Source: Pseudomonas sp. N3-W
GTDB lineage: Bacteria > Pseudomonadota > Gammaproteobacteria > Pseudomonadales > Pseudomonadaceae
Direction of reading: 5' to 3'
Assembly (NCBI RefSeq): GCF_024970185.1
Contig: NZ_CP103965.1
Location: 53,501 to 117,500, forward strand
Length of the DNA stretch: 64,000 nt
Positions 48,819 to 57,732 of this stretch are shown piece after piece. The stretch's first letter is position 1, and every line of letters starts with the position of its first letter. A program made the position numbers and the translations under genes. The notes under the pieces are model-generated. The model saw only the letters and a program-made list of their open reading frames with translations. It was not told the DNA's origin and ran no database searches.

Positions 48819-49630
48819 TGAGCCGCCTGCAAACACGTTTTGCCGAACTCAAGGAACAGAATCGTGCTGCCCTGGTGACCTTCGTCACTGCCGGCGACCC
48901 GAGCTATGACACCTCGCTGGCGATCCTCAAGGGCTTGCCAGGTGCTGGCGCCGATGTGATCGAACTGGGCATGCCGTTCACCGACCCTATGGCTGACGGC
49001 CCGGCGATCCAGCTGGCCAACATCCGCGCACTGGGCGCCAAGCAGAACCTGACGAAAACCCTGCAAATGGTGCGTGAGTTCCGCGAAGGCAACACCGACA
49101 CACCGTTGGTGTTGATGGGTTACTTCAATCCGATTCACATGTACGGCGTACCGCGTTTCATCAGGGATGCCAAAGAGGCGGGCGTTGACGGCCTGATCGT
49201 GGTCGACATGCCGCCAGAGCATAACGGCGAGCTGTGTGATCCGGCTCAGGCAGCGGGCCTGGACTTCATTCGTCTGACCACGCCAACCACTGACGACGTG
49301 CGTCTGCCAACCGTGCTTAACGGCAGTTCCGGTTTTGTGTATTACGTTTCGGTGGCCGGTGTGACCGGTGCCGGTGCCGCCACTTTGGAACATGTAGAAG
49401 AAGCGGTTACACGTTTGCGTCGTCATACCGACCTGCCGATCAGCATTGGTTTCGGTATTCGTACACCGGAGCAAGCGGCTTCTATCGCGCGCCTGGCAGA
49501 TGGCGTGGTAGTGGGCTCGGCGCTGATTGACCACATCGCCAATGCGTCGACGCCGGACCAGGCCATCGATGGCGTATTGAGTCTGTGTGCTGCCTTGGCC
49601 GACGGCGTGCGCAACGCACGGGTCAGCTGA
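48818..49630 (+). CDS. trpA: Tryptophan synthase alpha chain
   Basis: 270 residues of a TIM barrel. The catalytic Glu and Asp lie in [19 protein letters not shown], and the phosphate-binding loop is [11 protein letters not shown]. It cleaves indoleglycerol phosphate and channels indole to TrpB. It is the second gene of the trpBA operon and ends before the terminator at 49692. Confidence 0.97.
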
Positions 49631-49691
49631 AGGTAAAGTTCCTGATACAGAGGAATTAACCGCCTCGGCGCCTAGACTAAGTAGCAAGACC

Positions 49692-49725
49692 GAGGGATTC
49701 AGAATCAGGTTCTGAATCCCTTTTT
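49692..49725 (+). terminator. Terminator of trpBA
   Basis: A perfect GGGATTCAGA / TCTGAATCCC stem with a 7-base loop is followed by TTTTT. Confidence 0.9.
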
Positions 49726-49751
49726 GCTGTTTGTGCCGTGAGGAACCCCCA

Positions 49752-50192
49752 ATGAAAATGCCGAAACGTCTGATAGCCAGCCTGGGCGTGCTGATGCTCA
49801 GTGCGACCCCGTTGCTGCACGCCAGCGCCGATCAGCGCGACGATCACGACCACGGCGGCCCACAGGGCCAATACGATAACCACGGTGGTGATCATCGTGG
49901 CCCGCAGGACAACCATCGAGGTGGTCCTCCACAGGACTTCGGTCCAGTGCGTCAGAGCATTCGCGACAATCACAGCTATTTTGTACGCGGTGCGCCACCG
50001 CCTCCTGGCATTCATCTGGAACGTGGCCGGCCTTTGCCTCACGGCTATTACGGCGAACGCCTGGACAACCGCGCGCTCTCGCGTCTGCCACAGTACCCGG
50101 GCTACGAGTGGCGTCGTACCGGTGGTGACATTGTGCTGATTGCGGTGGGCACCGGGATCGTTTATGAGATTCTGGATAATGTGCTGAATTGA
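49752..50192 (+). CDS. RcnB-like periplasmic protein
   Basis: 146 residues. A signal peptide (to HASA) is followed by a His/Asp/Gly-rich low-complexity stretch (DQRDDHDHGGPQGQYDNHGG) that could bind metal. The C-terminal domain ends PQYPGYEWRRTGGDIVLIAV, the signature of RcnB/CigR-type proteins. RcnB in E. coli affects nickel and cobalt efflux. Here the ligand is unknown. The ATG at 49752 gives the signal peptide. Confidence 0.78.
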   Translation: MKMPKRLIASLGVLMLSATPLLHASADQRDDHDHGGPQGQYDNHGGDHRGPQDNHRGGPPQDFGPVRQSIRDNHSYFVRGAPPPPGIHLERGRPLPHGYYGERLDNRALSRLPQYPGYEWRRTGGDIVLIAVGTGIVYEILDNVLN

Positions 50193-50233
50193 TCAGTGTG
50201 TAGGCACAGCGGCTATGCGTTGTGCCTGAAAGC

Positions 50234-50307
50234 AAAGATCGCAGCCTTCAGCAGCTTCTACACGGGATTTTTATTCACCCTGTAGGCGTTGCCGAAGGCT
50301 GCGATTT
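50234..50307. repeat. REP element, GATCGCAGCCTT family
   Basis: AAAGATCGCAGCCTTCAGCA and inverted GCCGAAGGCTGCGATTTTTT frame a 30-base centre containing TTCTACACGGG...CCCTGTAGG. Related to 53513-53592. It lies between convergent genes and may act as a terminator. Confidence 0.8.
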
Positions 50308-50316
50308 TTTGTTTTA

Positions 50317-52278
50317 TCAAGGTAGCTCCAGTCCACCCGCCGCCTTGTGCAGCGCCCGCAGATGCTCGCCTACTTGCCTCAGATTCGCTTCGTTGGCAGC
50401 AATCTCCGCCGCACGGGCCGGTTCGAGCAGTGTTCTCACTTCCTTGTCCAACTCGCCGGTCAGCGACTGCAATTGCTTCTGGCGCTGGCTGCTTTGCGAT
50501 TCCAGGCGCTTCCATTCGTTGGGTTGCGGCAGGCCGTAGCCGTCGCTGCCGAGCAATTCTGCGGGGCGACTGAGGAAGCCGCTGTTGGCGAGAATCTGCT
50601 GCAAGGTCGCGTTGGCCTTGTCCATGCCGCCGTTCTTCAGCTCCCTGGCGCCCAGGTAACGTTGCTTCACTTCATCCTGGGCCAGCTGCAATTGTCGGCG
50701 AAAGCTCGCCTGCTCCAGTAACAGCATGGCAGCACTGGTGCGCAGGTCTGCCTTGTCGATCCACTGCCGGCGCTCTTCGGCTTTCAACGACAGCCATTCC
50801 TCGACAGTCTGTTGCTTGATCGGCAAGCGCTTTTTCAACACATCGAACATCGCTTGATAGCGGTCGCGGAACGAGTCGAAGCGATAGCCCAGGCGCAGCG
50901 CCTCACGGGGATCATCGAGTACGCTGGTGTCCGCCAGCCCACGGGCCTTGAGCACTTCCAGCAAACCGTTGGGCATGATGCTGTCCAGGCCGGTCAGTTG
51001 CGGGTTGTTGCTACCGCTGCGCAGCAGCTTGAGGCTTTCCACCGCGCAGTTGTTGGACAGGAAGAAGTAGTTGCCGTCGTAGCTCCAGTGCATCTCCGCC
51101 GCGTGTTCCACCACTTCGTTGATTTCGGTGCGCGACAGGTTCAACGGCACCGAAGCGAGGCTGCGCAGTTCGGTCTTGGTGTATTCGTCGATCACTTGAG
51201 CCAACGGCAGCACAAACAGGCGTGACGGATATTTGCCCACCAGCCCGTCCCAGCTCGACAGTTGCACGTCACCGACGAAGGCGCGATAGGACAGCACCAG
51301 GTGTTGATCCAGATCCAGCCGGCAGTCCGGCCCGCGTGGTCGACCGGGTGCGCAGATGACCAGGCGCAGCATGCTGTGGCCCCAGCGGCTGACCCAATTC
51401 TGATTGGCCTCGGCCAGCAGATAATCCACCGCGTAAACCCGCTCCGGATCTACCTGGCCCAGAGGCGTCTTGGCGAAATCGTTGCCGGCATTGAGGAACG
51501 CGAAAGATTGGGCGCAAGTGTCTTTGGCGGCGGGCGCCCAGCCGAAGTGTTCCTTGTAGTAGCGATACAGCGCCGGGCGTCGGCACGCATAGGCCGGGTC
51601 GAGGAGGAAGTACTCCATGTTGACCGCGACAAACTCCTTGGGATTGGTCGTTTCATAGATATCCGGGCTACGGACGATCTGGCGGTTGTGCTGTTCGCGC
51701 TCGCCACGACGGCCGACGTATTGCTGCCAACCGGCAAGGTCGAGCAAGCGAGGATCGTCGCTCAGGGTAAAGCGCCGCTCGGTCTGGCCGCGGCATTGAT
51801 CGGGAATGCCGACCAGCCCGGTGCTGCTGTTGCGTTGGCTGCAGCGCTGGATCAATCGGCGCTCGGCGGCTGGCCAGAGGCGCGCGCGGTCGTAAATATG
51901 GGTGATTTCATGCAGGACAGTGGCCAGCATTTCCTGGCGTACGGTGCCATGGGGTCGACCGGTTTGTTGTGTGGCGGCGCTGCCATCGGTAAGGCTGTCG
52001 AGTAGTTTGCGGTTCAGATCGAGTTCGGAAACCAGTGACGCTTCGCCATAGGCGTTACCGGGCATTTCTTCGGTCCAGCCGACGTCGATGGTCCGGTCAA
52101 GTTGCTGGATGAAACGTGGCGGCAATTTGCCCATGGCTTCATCCAGCAACGCCTGGCTGGCCTGCTGTTGTGCGGGGCTCAGACCGTCGGTCTTGAGTCG
52201 TAGTTGCAGGTCGGCCTGCGCGGTGTTGCCAAACAGCAACACCGCGCCGGTCAGTAGCCAGGCGCTGAGAGATTTCAC
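50317..52278 (-). CDS. DUF4105 domain-containing putative membrane-associated metalloprotein
   Basis: 653 residues with a signal peptide (to AQA). The N-terminal third has an HEITH (123-127) zincin-like motif in MLATVLHEITHIYD. The central DUF4105-like part includes SRWGHSMLRLVIC and LSYRAFVGDVQLSSWDGLVG, then YFFLSNNCAVESLKLL (a NlpC-like His/Asn-Cys arrangement). The C-terminal 200 residues are coiled-coil-like. Function unknown. It may be a peptidase or lipid/peptide-modifying envelope enzyme. It overlaps the upstream DUF2388 gene by 4 bases, so they are cotranscribed. Confidence 0.8.
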   Translation of the reverse strand: MKSLSAWLLTGAVLLFGNTAQADLQLRLKTDGLSPAQQQASQALLDEAMGKLPPRFIQQLDRTIDVGWTEEMPGNAYGEASLVSELDLNRKLLDSLTDGSAATQQTGRPHGTVRQEMLATVLHEITHIYDRARLWPAAERRLIQRCSQRNSSTGLVGIPDQCRGQTERRFTLSDDPRLLDLAGWQQYVGRRGEREQHNRQIVRSPDIYETTNPKEFVAVNMEYFLLDPAYACRRPALYRYYKEHFGWAPAAKDTCAQSFAFLNAGNDFAKTPLGQVDPERVYAVDYLLAEANQNWVSRWGHSMLRLVICAPGRPRGPDCRLDLDQHLVLSYRAFVGDVQLSSWDGLVGKYPSRLFVLPLAQVIDEYTKTELRSLASVPLNLSRTEINEVVEHAAEMHWSYDGNYFFLSNNCAVESLKLLRSGSNNPQLTGLDSIMPNGLLEVLKARGLADTSVLDDPREALRLGYRFDSFRDRYQAMFDVLKKRLPIKQQTVEEWLSLKAEERRQWIDKADLRTSAAMLLLEQASFRRQLQLAQDEVKQRYLGARELKNGGMDKANATLQQILANSGFLSRPAELLGSDGYGLPQPNEWKRLESQSSQRQKQLQSLTGELDKEVRTLLEPARAAEIAANEANLRQVGEHLRALHKAAGGLELP

Positions 52279-52595
52279 AATGCGAGGATAGCTTCGGCGA
52301 GGACCTGGTCACTGGCGTCGCGAGCTTCCGGCACGCGAGTGCGCAAAGTATTCAGGGCGGCTTCCAGGTGGGCACCGCGAATATCGCCATCGCTGGCAAC
52401 AAAACTGGCGGCGTCATCGTGGGCTTCACGGACAATTTTGGAGTCGCGGATGGAGGTGGTGGTATCGGACGTGAAATCGATGGTGCGCTGGGAGGCGCGA
52501 ACGATGATGTTACTGGTGGCTACCAGGGTGTGCGCCTGGGCCACGTCGGCCAAAAATAACAGGCCAAGGGTGGCAGCGATCAGCGGGTTACGCAT
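52275..52595 (-). CDS. DUF2388 protein, copy 1
   Basis: 106 residues with a signal peptide (to VAQA). The mature domain has DSKIVREAHDDAASFVASDG, then DIRGAHLEAALNTLR, the DUF2388 core. It is the last of three tandem paralogues and overlaps the DUF4105 gene by 4 bases (ATGA). Periplasmic, function unknown. Confidence 0.85.
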   Translation of the reverse strand: MRNPLIAATLGLLFLADVAQAHTLVATSNIIVRASQRTIDFTSDTTTSIRDSKIVREAHDDAASFVASDGDIRGAHLEAALNTLRTRVPEARDASDQVLAEAILAL

Positions 52596-52623
52596 GGAAC
52601 GACTCCGGAGGAACAAGGGATAA

Positions 52624-52941
52624 CTATTGGACGAGGATTGCCTGTGCCAGTTCAAGGTCGCTGGCATGAAGTTTTGGCTGGGTCCGGCGCAGATAGTGCA
52701 GGGCCGATTCCAGCTGGGCTCCTCGTAGTTGACCGTCACTGGCGATGAAAGCGGCAGCGTCATCGTGAGCTGCGAGCAGGAGTTTATGGTCGAAGGGCGC
52801 GGAGGTCACCTTGCTTGTGGCGTAACCACTGACAACGGTGCCTTGAGTCGACAGGTTGAAGGCGTCGAAGGCCTGGGCCGAACCGGTCCAGCAAGCCATC
52901 GCCAATAGAGGTGTAAACAGCAGTTTTGAAAGAAAACCCAT
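52624..52941 (-). CDS. DUF2388 protein, copy 2
   Basis: 105 residues with a signal peptide (MACWTGSAQA). The core is less conserved than in the flanking copies: HKLLLAAHDDAAAFIASDGQ, then LRGAQLESALHYLRR. The ATG at 52941 gives the expected signal sequence. It lies 28 bases upstream of copy 1. Confidence 0.82.
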   Translation of the reverse strand: MGFLSKLLFTPLLAMACWTGSAQAFDAFNLSTQGTVVSGYATSKVTSAPFDHKLLLAAHDDAAAFIASDGQLRGAQLESALHYLRRTQPKLHASDLELAQAILVQ

Positions 52942-53049
52942 GAGACTCGAATAGCCGAAAGCGAGGCTCAAGGCTAGCGCAATGCCCGGACCAGAGCCAG
53001 CGCCGAAACATCGGGACACGGTAAGCGTGTCCCGCATGGGGGCTGGCGT

Positions 53050-53367
53050 TTAGATAGCCAGGATGGCCTGAGCCAGTTGTGCGTCGGTCGCGTTGAGCTG
53101 TGGCGCCTGGCGGTGGATTTCGTCGAACGCGCTTTCCAGTTTCACACCACGGATGTCGCCGTTGGTTGCGACGAAGCTGGCGGCGTCATCACGGGCGGCC
53201 CGCACGATTTTGTTGTCGCGCAGCGAAGACGAGAGATTGGACGTTGCATCGGAGCTGGATTTGAGCGCACCGACAACGGCGTCGGTGGTGACAATGAAAC
53301 TGCTCGCGTGGGCATTGGCAGCAACGGCGAGCAGGGCAGCGGCGCTGAGCAGGCGAAGACGGGACAT
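53050..53367 (-). CDS. DUF2388 protein, copy 3
   Basis: 105 residues with a signal peptide (to NAHA). The core is DNKIVRAARDDAASFVATNG, then DIRGVKLESAFDEIHRQAP. It is first in transcription order of the DUF2388 x3 - DUF4105 group, with a GGAG ribosome site. The order suggests an envelope-function operon. Confidence 0.85.
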   Translation of the reverse strand: MSRLRLLSAAALLAVAANAHASSFIVTTDAVVGALKSSSDATSNLSSSLRDNKIVRAARDDAASFVATNGDIRGVKLESAFDEIHRQAPQLNATDAQLAQAILAI

Positions 53368-53512
53368 GGTGGAGCTCCTGTGGATAAATCGAATTGAGAG
53401 GTGGTGCAGTGTCTGGTGAATCAGACGCTGAAGGTGTCGCGTGCGCCACGTTCTGGCTCGATATTAGGCCTGCTCAAATGGATTCGAACAGCCTCTCTAA
53501 ATGAAACAATGT

Positions 53513-53592
53513 GTGTAGGAGCTATTGCAGGCTGCGATTTTTAGCGTCGTTGATCTCGGTGAAGATCAAAAGATCGCAGCCTTTGGCAGCGG
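53513..53592. repeat. REP element, GATCGCAGCCTT family
   Basis: GTGTAGGAGCTATTGCAGGC at the left and AAAGATCGCAGCCTTTGGCA at the right are inverted. The centre carries GATCTCGGTGAAGATC. Confidence 0.8.
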
Positions 53593-53664
53593 TCACTGGA
53601 CTGTACTTGCTGTTATTTGTTTATATAAAACTGTACTGGTTTGACTTTTTCAGCCCTGAAACGA

Positions 53665-53699
53665 CAAAGCCCGTCGTGGTTTCCCACGACGGGCTTTGT
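53665..53699 (-). terminator. Terminator downstream of the DUF1127 gene
   Basis: A long CAAAGCCCGTCGTGG / CCACGACGGGCTTTG stem with a 3-5 base loop lies about 55 bases after the DUF1127 stop. The T-run is weak. Confidence 0.75.
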
Positions 53700-53754
53700 G
53701 TTTTCAATTCGGGTTGCTGGCGGTGGACTACAAGTCAGAGCCAGCGACGCTGAG

Positions 53755-53970
53755 TTAGCGCCAGAACGGCTTGCTCAGCTCTTCGTAGCGTTGTGCTTCG
53801 CTAATCCCGGCATCAGCCAGCAGACGCGAATCCAGACGAGCCAGTTGATGGCGGCTGGAGATGCGGCGCTGCCACAACATCAGGTTGGCGATAACGCGAA
53901 GAGGCAGGGAAGCCTGGGTTTTTGCAGCATTTTCTTCGAAGAACAGTTCGGAACTGAGTGTACGTTCCAT
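53755..53970 (-). CDS. DUF1127 small protein
   Basis: 71 residues. The C-terminal half is the Arg-rich DUF1127 motif (LMLWQRRISSRHQLARLDSR, then LLADAGISEAQRYEE). Small DUF1127 proteins bind RNA or affect phosphate and carbon metabolism in some alphaproteobacteria; the role in Pseudomonas is less clear. The ATG at 53970 follows GGA. Its upstream region carries palindromic ACAGT/ACTGT motifs. Confidence 0.88.
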   Translation of the reverse strand: MERTLSSELFFEENAAKTQASLPLRVIANLMLWQRRISSRHQLARLDSRLLADAGISEAQRYEELSKPFWR

Positions 53971-54289
53971 GGTTGACATCCTTCCGCTTGTGGCGGGATT
54001 AGGTAGTGGTTTAACTGGTACCCATGATCCTCTCGTTTGGCCAGTCTCTCTAGATACAGTTCATCTGTATTGTGAGGGACCAGTTAACTGTTTATAGGGG
54101 GTGTACGGGTCGAAAATGAGGCAACTGTACCTGTCGGCACCACAGTGGTGCATTTTCGCTTGTTTGACGGGAGAGAAGTGATATTTGCTGTAGGAAAAGA
54201 CCCATACAGCAGTACAGTTTTTGCCGACTATTGGTTTTGAAATGGCGAGCTGACGAAACTGTGTTTGCGTCAGCTGCTATCTGTATCAA
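53971..54289. promoter_or_regulatory. Regulatory region upstream of DUF1127 with ACTGTA-type motifs
   Basis: 319 bases without a gene. Motifs seen: ATACAG-TTCAT... / CTGTAT (54054-54070), TTAACTGGTACC (54011-54022) facing GACCAGTTAACTG (54078-54090), AACTGTACCTG (54123-54133), ATACAGCAGTACAGT (54204-54218), and the palindrome GCACCAC-A-GTGGTGC (54137-54151). They resemble MocR/GntR-type operators, but no such regulator gene is adjacent. Confidence 0.5.
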
Positions 54290-55783
54290 TTACACCGCCA
54301 GCATCTTCCCGGTTTCTTCCAGGTTGATGTGCCAGCTCAGTGCTTCACGCAGGATATGCGGTGTGTGGCCACCGATGGCGCAGGCGGCGGTGAAGTAGTC
54401 ATCCAGCGCCTGGCGGTAGTCCGGGTGCACGCAGTTGTCGATGATCACCCGAGCCCGCTCACGCGGCGCAAGGCCACGCAAGTCGGCCAGGCCGATCTCG
54501 GTAACGAGGATGTCGACGTCATGTTCGGTATGGTCGACGTGGCTGACCATCGGCACCACGCTGGAAATCGCGCCGCCCTTGGCGATCGACTTGGTGACGA
54601 AAATCGCCAGGTGCGCGTTGCGCGCGAAATCCCCCGAACCGCCAATGCCGTTCATCATCCGCGTGCCGCAGACGTGGGTGGAGTTGACGTTGCCGTACAG
54701 GTCGAACTCCAGCGCGGTGTTGATGCCGATGATGCCCAGGCGCCGCACGACTTCAGGGTGGTTGGAGATTTCCTGCGGGCGCAGTACCAGTTTGTCCTTG
54801 TAGCGCTCCAGATTGCCGAACACGTCTGCGCCGCGCCGCGCCGACAAAGTGATCGAGCTGCCGGAAGCAAAGCTCAGCTTGCCAGCGTCGATCAGGTCGA
54901 AGGTCGAGTCCTGCAGGACTTCGGAGTACATCGTCAGGTCTTCGAACGGCGAGTCGATCAGGCCGCACATCACCGAGTTGGCAATGGTGCCGATCCCGGC
55001 CTGCAACGGGCCGAGCTTGTTGGTCATGCGCCCGGCGGCCACTTCCTGCTTGAAGAAGTCGATCAGATGATCAGCGATGGCCTGAGTCTCGGCATCGGGT
55101 GGCAATACGGTGGACGGTGAATCCGGCTGATTGGTGATGACGATGGCGACGATTTTTTCCGGCGGAATCGGGATGGCAGTACTGCCAATGCGATCGTCGA
55201 CCTTTACCAGCGGAATCGGTGTACGGGTCGGGCGGTACGTCGGGATATAGATGTCATGCAAACCTTCGAGGTTCGGGTTGTGCGCCAGGTTGATCTCGAC
55301 GATGACGTGCTTGGCAAAAATCGCGAAGCTGGCCGAGTTGCCAACCGACGTCGTCGGCACAATGTGGCCCTGCTCGGTGATCGCCACGGCCTCGATGACC
55401 GCGATGTCCGGCAACTTGAGTTGCTGGTTGCGCAGTTGCTCGACGGTTTCCGACAAGTGCTGGTCGATGAACATCACTTCGCCGGCGTTGATTGCCTTGC
55501 GCAGGGTGCTGTCCACCTGGAACGGCATGCGGCGCGAGAGTACGCCGGCTTCGGTGAGCTGTTTGTCGAGGTCGTTGCCCAGGCTGGCGCCGGTCATCAG
55601 GGTAATTTTCAGCGGAGTGACTTTGGCGCGCTCGGCCAGCGCGTGGGGAACGGCCTTGGCTTCGCCGGCGCGGGTGAAGCCGCTCATGCCGACGGTCATG
55701 CCGTCCTGAATCAGAGCGGCAGCGTCGGCTGCGCTCATCACCTTGTCCAACAACGAAGGCAAGCGAATACGGTCACGGTACAT
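54290..55783 (-). CDS. Acetyl-CoA hydrolase/transferase (succinyl-CoA:acetate CoA-transferase type)
   Basis: 497 residues. The family 1 CoA-transferase fold shows DGMTVGMSGFTRAGEAKAVP at the N-terminus, an internal VTTSVGNSASFAI and the C-terminal MNGIGGSGDFARNAHLAIF, typical of acetyl-CoA hydrolase/CoA-transferases. The catalytic Glu is not pinned down. It probably moves CoA between acetate and succinate, a role assigned to the PA5445 orthologue. It is monocistronic. Confidence 0.9.
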   Translation of the reverse strand: MYRDRIRLPSLLDKVMSAADAAALIQDGMTVGMSGFTRAGEAKAVPHALAERAKVTPLKITLMTGASLGNDLDKQLTEAGVLSRRMPFQVDSTLRKAINAGEVMFIDQHLSETVEQLRNQQLKLPDIAVIEAVAITEQGHIVPTTSVGNSASFAIFAKHVIVEINLAHNPNLEGLHDIYIPTYRPTRTPIPLVKVDDRIGSTAIPIPPEKIVAIVITNQPDSPSTVLPPDAETQAIADHLIDFFKQEVAAGRMTNKLGPLQAGIGTIANSVMCGLIDSPFEDLTMYSEVLQDSTFDLIDAGKLSFASGSSITLSARRGADVFGNLERYKDKLVLRPQEISNHPEVVRRLGIIGINTALEFDLYGNVNSTHVCGTRMMNGIGGSGDFARNAHLAIFVTKSIAKGGAISSVVPMVSHVDHTEHDVDILVTEIGLADLRGLAPRERARVIIDNCVHPDYRQALDDYFTAACAIGGHTPHILREALSWHINLEETGKMLAV

Positions 55784-55907
55784 GGATTTTTATCTCGGGC
55801 AACGGAAGCAAGATGCGCAGTCTAGTGATTTCAAAAACATTCGTCCCGCTACCATGGTCGAATGCCAGCCGGCGATTTAGAGCCTTTGGTCGGGTTTCAT
55901 GAAGAAT

Positions 55908-55942
55908 AAAAAAACCCCAGCCTACTAAAGGCTGAGGTTTTC
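55908..55942 (-). terminator. Terminator of the pnt operon
   Basis: On the minus strand CCTCAGCCT / AGGCTGGGG with a 5-base loop is followed by a run of eight T. It starts 21 bases after the pntB stop. Confidence 0.88.
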
Positions 55943-55963
55943 GGTATTGCGTTGGAGCAGGTT

Positions 55964-57397
55964 TTACTCGACGGCTTTGACCATGTCTTCAATGACTTTC
56001 TTGGCGTCGCCGAAAACCATCATGGTTTTGTCGAGATAGAACAGTTCGTTATCCAGGCCGGCATAGCCGCTGGCCATCGAACGCTTGTTGACGATGATGG
56101 TCTTGGCCTTGAACGCTTCGAGGATCGGCATGCCGGCAATCGGCGATTTTGGATCGTTCTTGGCAGCCGGGTTGACCACGTCGTTGGCACCCAGTACCAG
56201 CACCACGTCGGCCTGGCCGAACTCTGAGTTGATGTCTTCCATCTCGAACACCTGGTCGTAAGGCACTTCGGCCTCGGCCAGCAACACGTTCATGTGGCCA
56301 GGCATCCGGCCGGCCACCGGGTGGATCGCATACTTCACGGTCACGCCGCGATGGGTCAGCTTCTCGGTCAGCTCTTTGAGCGCGTGTTGCGCCCGTGCTA
56401 CCGCCAGGCCGTAACCCGGAACGATGATCACGGTGTCGGCGTTGGTCAGCAGGAAGGTCGCGTCGTCAGCCGAACCGGACTTCACCGGGCGAGCCTCCTT
56501 GGCGCCAGCCGGGCCTGCATCGGGGGTATTGCCGAAACCACCAAGCAATACATTAAAGAAGGAGCGGTTCATCGCCTTGCACATGATGTACGAGAGGATC
56601 GCGCCGCTCGAACCCACCAGCGAGCCGGCAATGATCAGCATCGAGTTGTTCAGCGAGAAGCCGATCCCCGCTGCCGCCCAACCGGAGTAGCTGTTGAGCA
56701 TCGACACCACCACCGGCATGTCTGCACCGCCAATCGGGATGATGATCAACACGCCAAGTACGAAGGCCAGGGCCAGCATCAAGGCAAAGGCGTTGAGGTT
56801 GCCGGTCATCATGAACGTGATGCCCAGTGCCAGTGTCGCCAGGCCCAGCAGCAGGTTCAGTTTATGTTGGCCGCCAAACTGTACCGGTGCGCCCTGGAAC
56901 AGGCGGAATTTGTACTTGCCCGACAACTTGCCAAAGGCGATGACCGAACCGGAAAAGGTGATCGCACCAATGGCCGCGCCGAGAAACAGTTCCAGGCGGT
57001 TGCCCGCAGGAATCGAATCGCCCAGCTGTTTGACGATGCCCAGCGATTGCGGCTCGACCACTGCCGCAATGGCGATGAAGACAGCGGCGAGGCCGATCAT
57101 GCTGTGCATGAAGGCGACCAGTTCCGGCATCTTGGTCATTTCAACGCGCTTGGCCATGATCGAACCGGCAGTGCCACCGATCAGCAGGCCGACGATGACG
57201 TAACCGATGCCCGCTGTTGCCAGTTCAGCGCCCAGCTTATAGATGAGGCCAATGGTCGTCAGGATCGCCAGCGCCATGCCGAGCATGCCGAACAGGTTGC
57301 CGCGACGGGACGTAGTCGGGTGTGACAGACCCTTGAGGGCCTGGATGAAGCAGATCGACGCGATCAGGTAGAGCGTCGTGACAAGATTCATGCTCAT
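55964..57397 (-). CDS. pntB: NAD(P) transhydrogenase subunit beta
   Basis: 477 residues. Nine or so membrane helices (domain II) are followed by the NADP-binding domain III at about 310-477 (VIIVPGYGLAVARAQHALKE, VLVLGANDVVNPAAK). It couples hydride transfer from NADH to NADP+ to proton flow. Its start overlaps the pntAB stop by one base (TAATG). It is the third gene of a three-subunit pnt operon. Confidence 0.95.
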   Translation of the reverse strand: MSMNLVTTLYLIASICFIQALKGLSHPTTSRRGNLFGMLGMALAILTTIGLIYKLGAELATAGIGYVIVGLLIGGTAGSIMAKRVEMTKMPELVAFMHSMIGLAAVFIAIAAVVEPQSLGIVKQLGDSIPAGNRLELFLGAAIGAITFSGSVIAFGKLSGKYKFRLFQGAPVQFGGQHKLNLLLGLATLALGITFMMTGNLNAFALMLALAFVLGVLIIIPIGGADMPVVVSMLNSYSGWAAAGIGFSLNNSMLIIAGSLVGSSGAILSYIMCKAMNRSFFNVLLGGFGNTPDAGPAGAKEARPVKSGSADDATFLLTNADTVIIVPGYGLAVARAQHALKELTEKLTHRGVTVKYAIHPVAGRMPGHMNVLLAEAEVPYDQVFEMEDINSEFGQADVVLVLGANDVVNPAAKNDPKSPIAGMPILEAFKAKTIIVNKRSMASGYAGLDNELFYLDKTMMVFGDAKKVIEDMVKAVE

Positions 57398-57717
57398 TAC
57401 TTGGGCGCCTCTTCTTTTACTTTCGGGGCTTTTTTCTTGAACATCTCAAGCATCCGGCGCGTGACCAGGAAGCCGCCGAACACGTTCACCGCGGCCAGGG
57501 CCACCGCCAGGGTGCCCATGGTCTTGCCCAGTGGCGTTACAGTCAGCGCCGCCGCCAGCATGGCGCCGACGATCACGATCGCCGAGATGGCATTGGTCAC
57601 CGCCATCAATGGCGTGTGCAGTGCAGGTGTGACGTTCCAGACCACGTGGTAACCGACATAAATCGCCAGCACGAAGATGATCAGGTTGTAGATACCGGGG
57701 GAGATAAGCTCTTCCAT
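57397..57717 (-). CDS. pntAB: NAD(P) transhydrogenase subunit alpha 2
   Basis: 106 residues with three or four membrane helices ([60 protein letters not shown]) and a Lys-rich tail. In E. coli this is the C-terminal part of PntA; here it is a separate gene, as in Rhodospirillum rubrum. It lies 15 bases after pntAA. Confidence 0.93.
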   Translation of the reverse strand: MEELISPGIYNLIIFVLAIYVGYHVVWNVTPALHTPLMAVTNAISAIVIVGAMLAAALTVTPLGKTMGTLAVALAAVNVFGGFLVTRRMLEMFKKKAPKVKEEAPK

Positions 57718-57732
57718 CGTCTGAATCCCTGC

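Larger units (their letters stand above)
53368..53754. promoter_or_regulatory. Intergenic region upstream of the DUF2388 operon
   Basis: 387 bases without a gene. It holds the DUF2388 operon promoter, a REP element (53513-53592), two ACTGTAC direct repeats exactly 30 bases apart (53600-53606 and 53630-53636) flanking an AT-rich TATATAAAA stretch, and a terminator (53665-53699). Confidence 0.6.
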
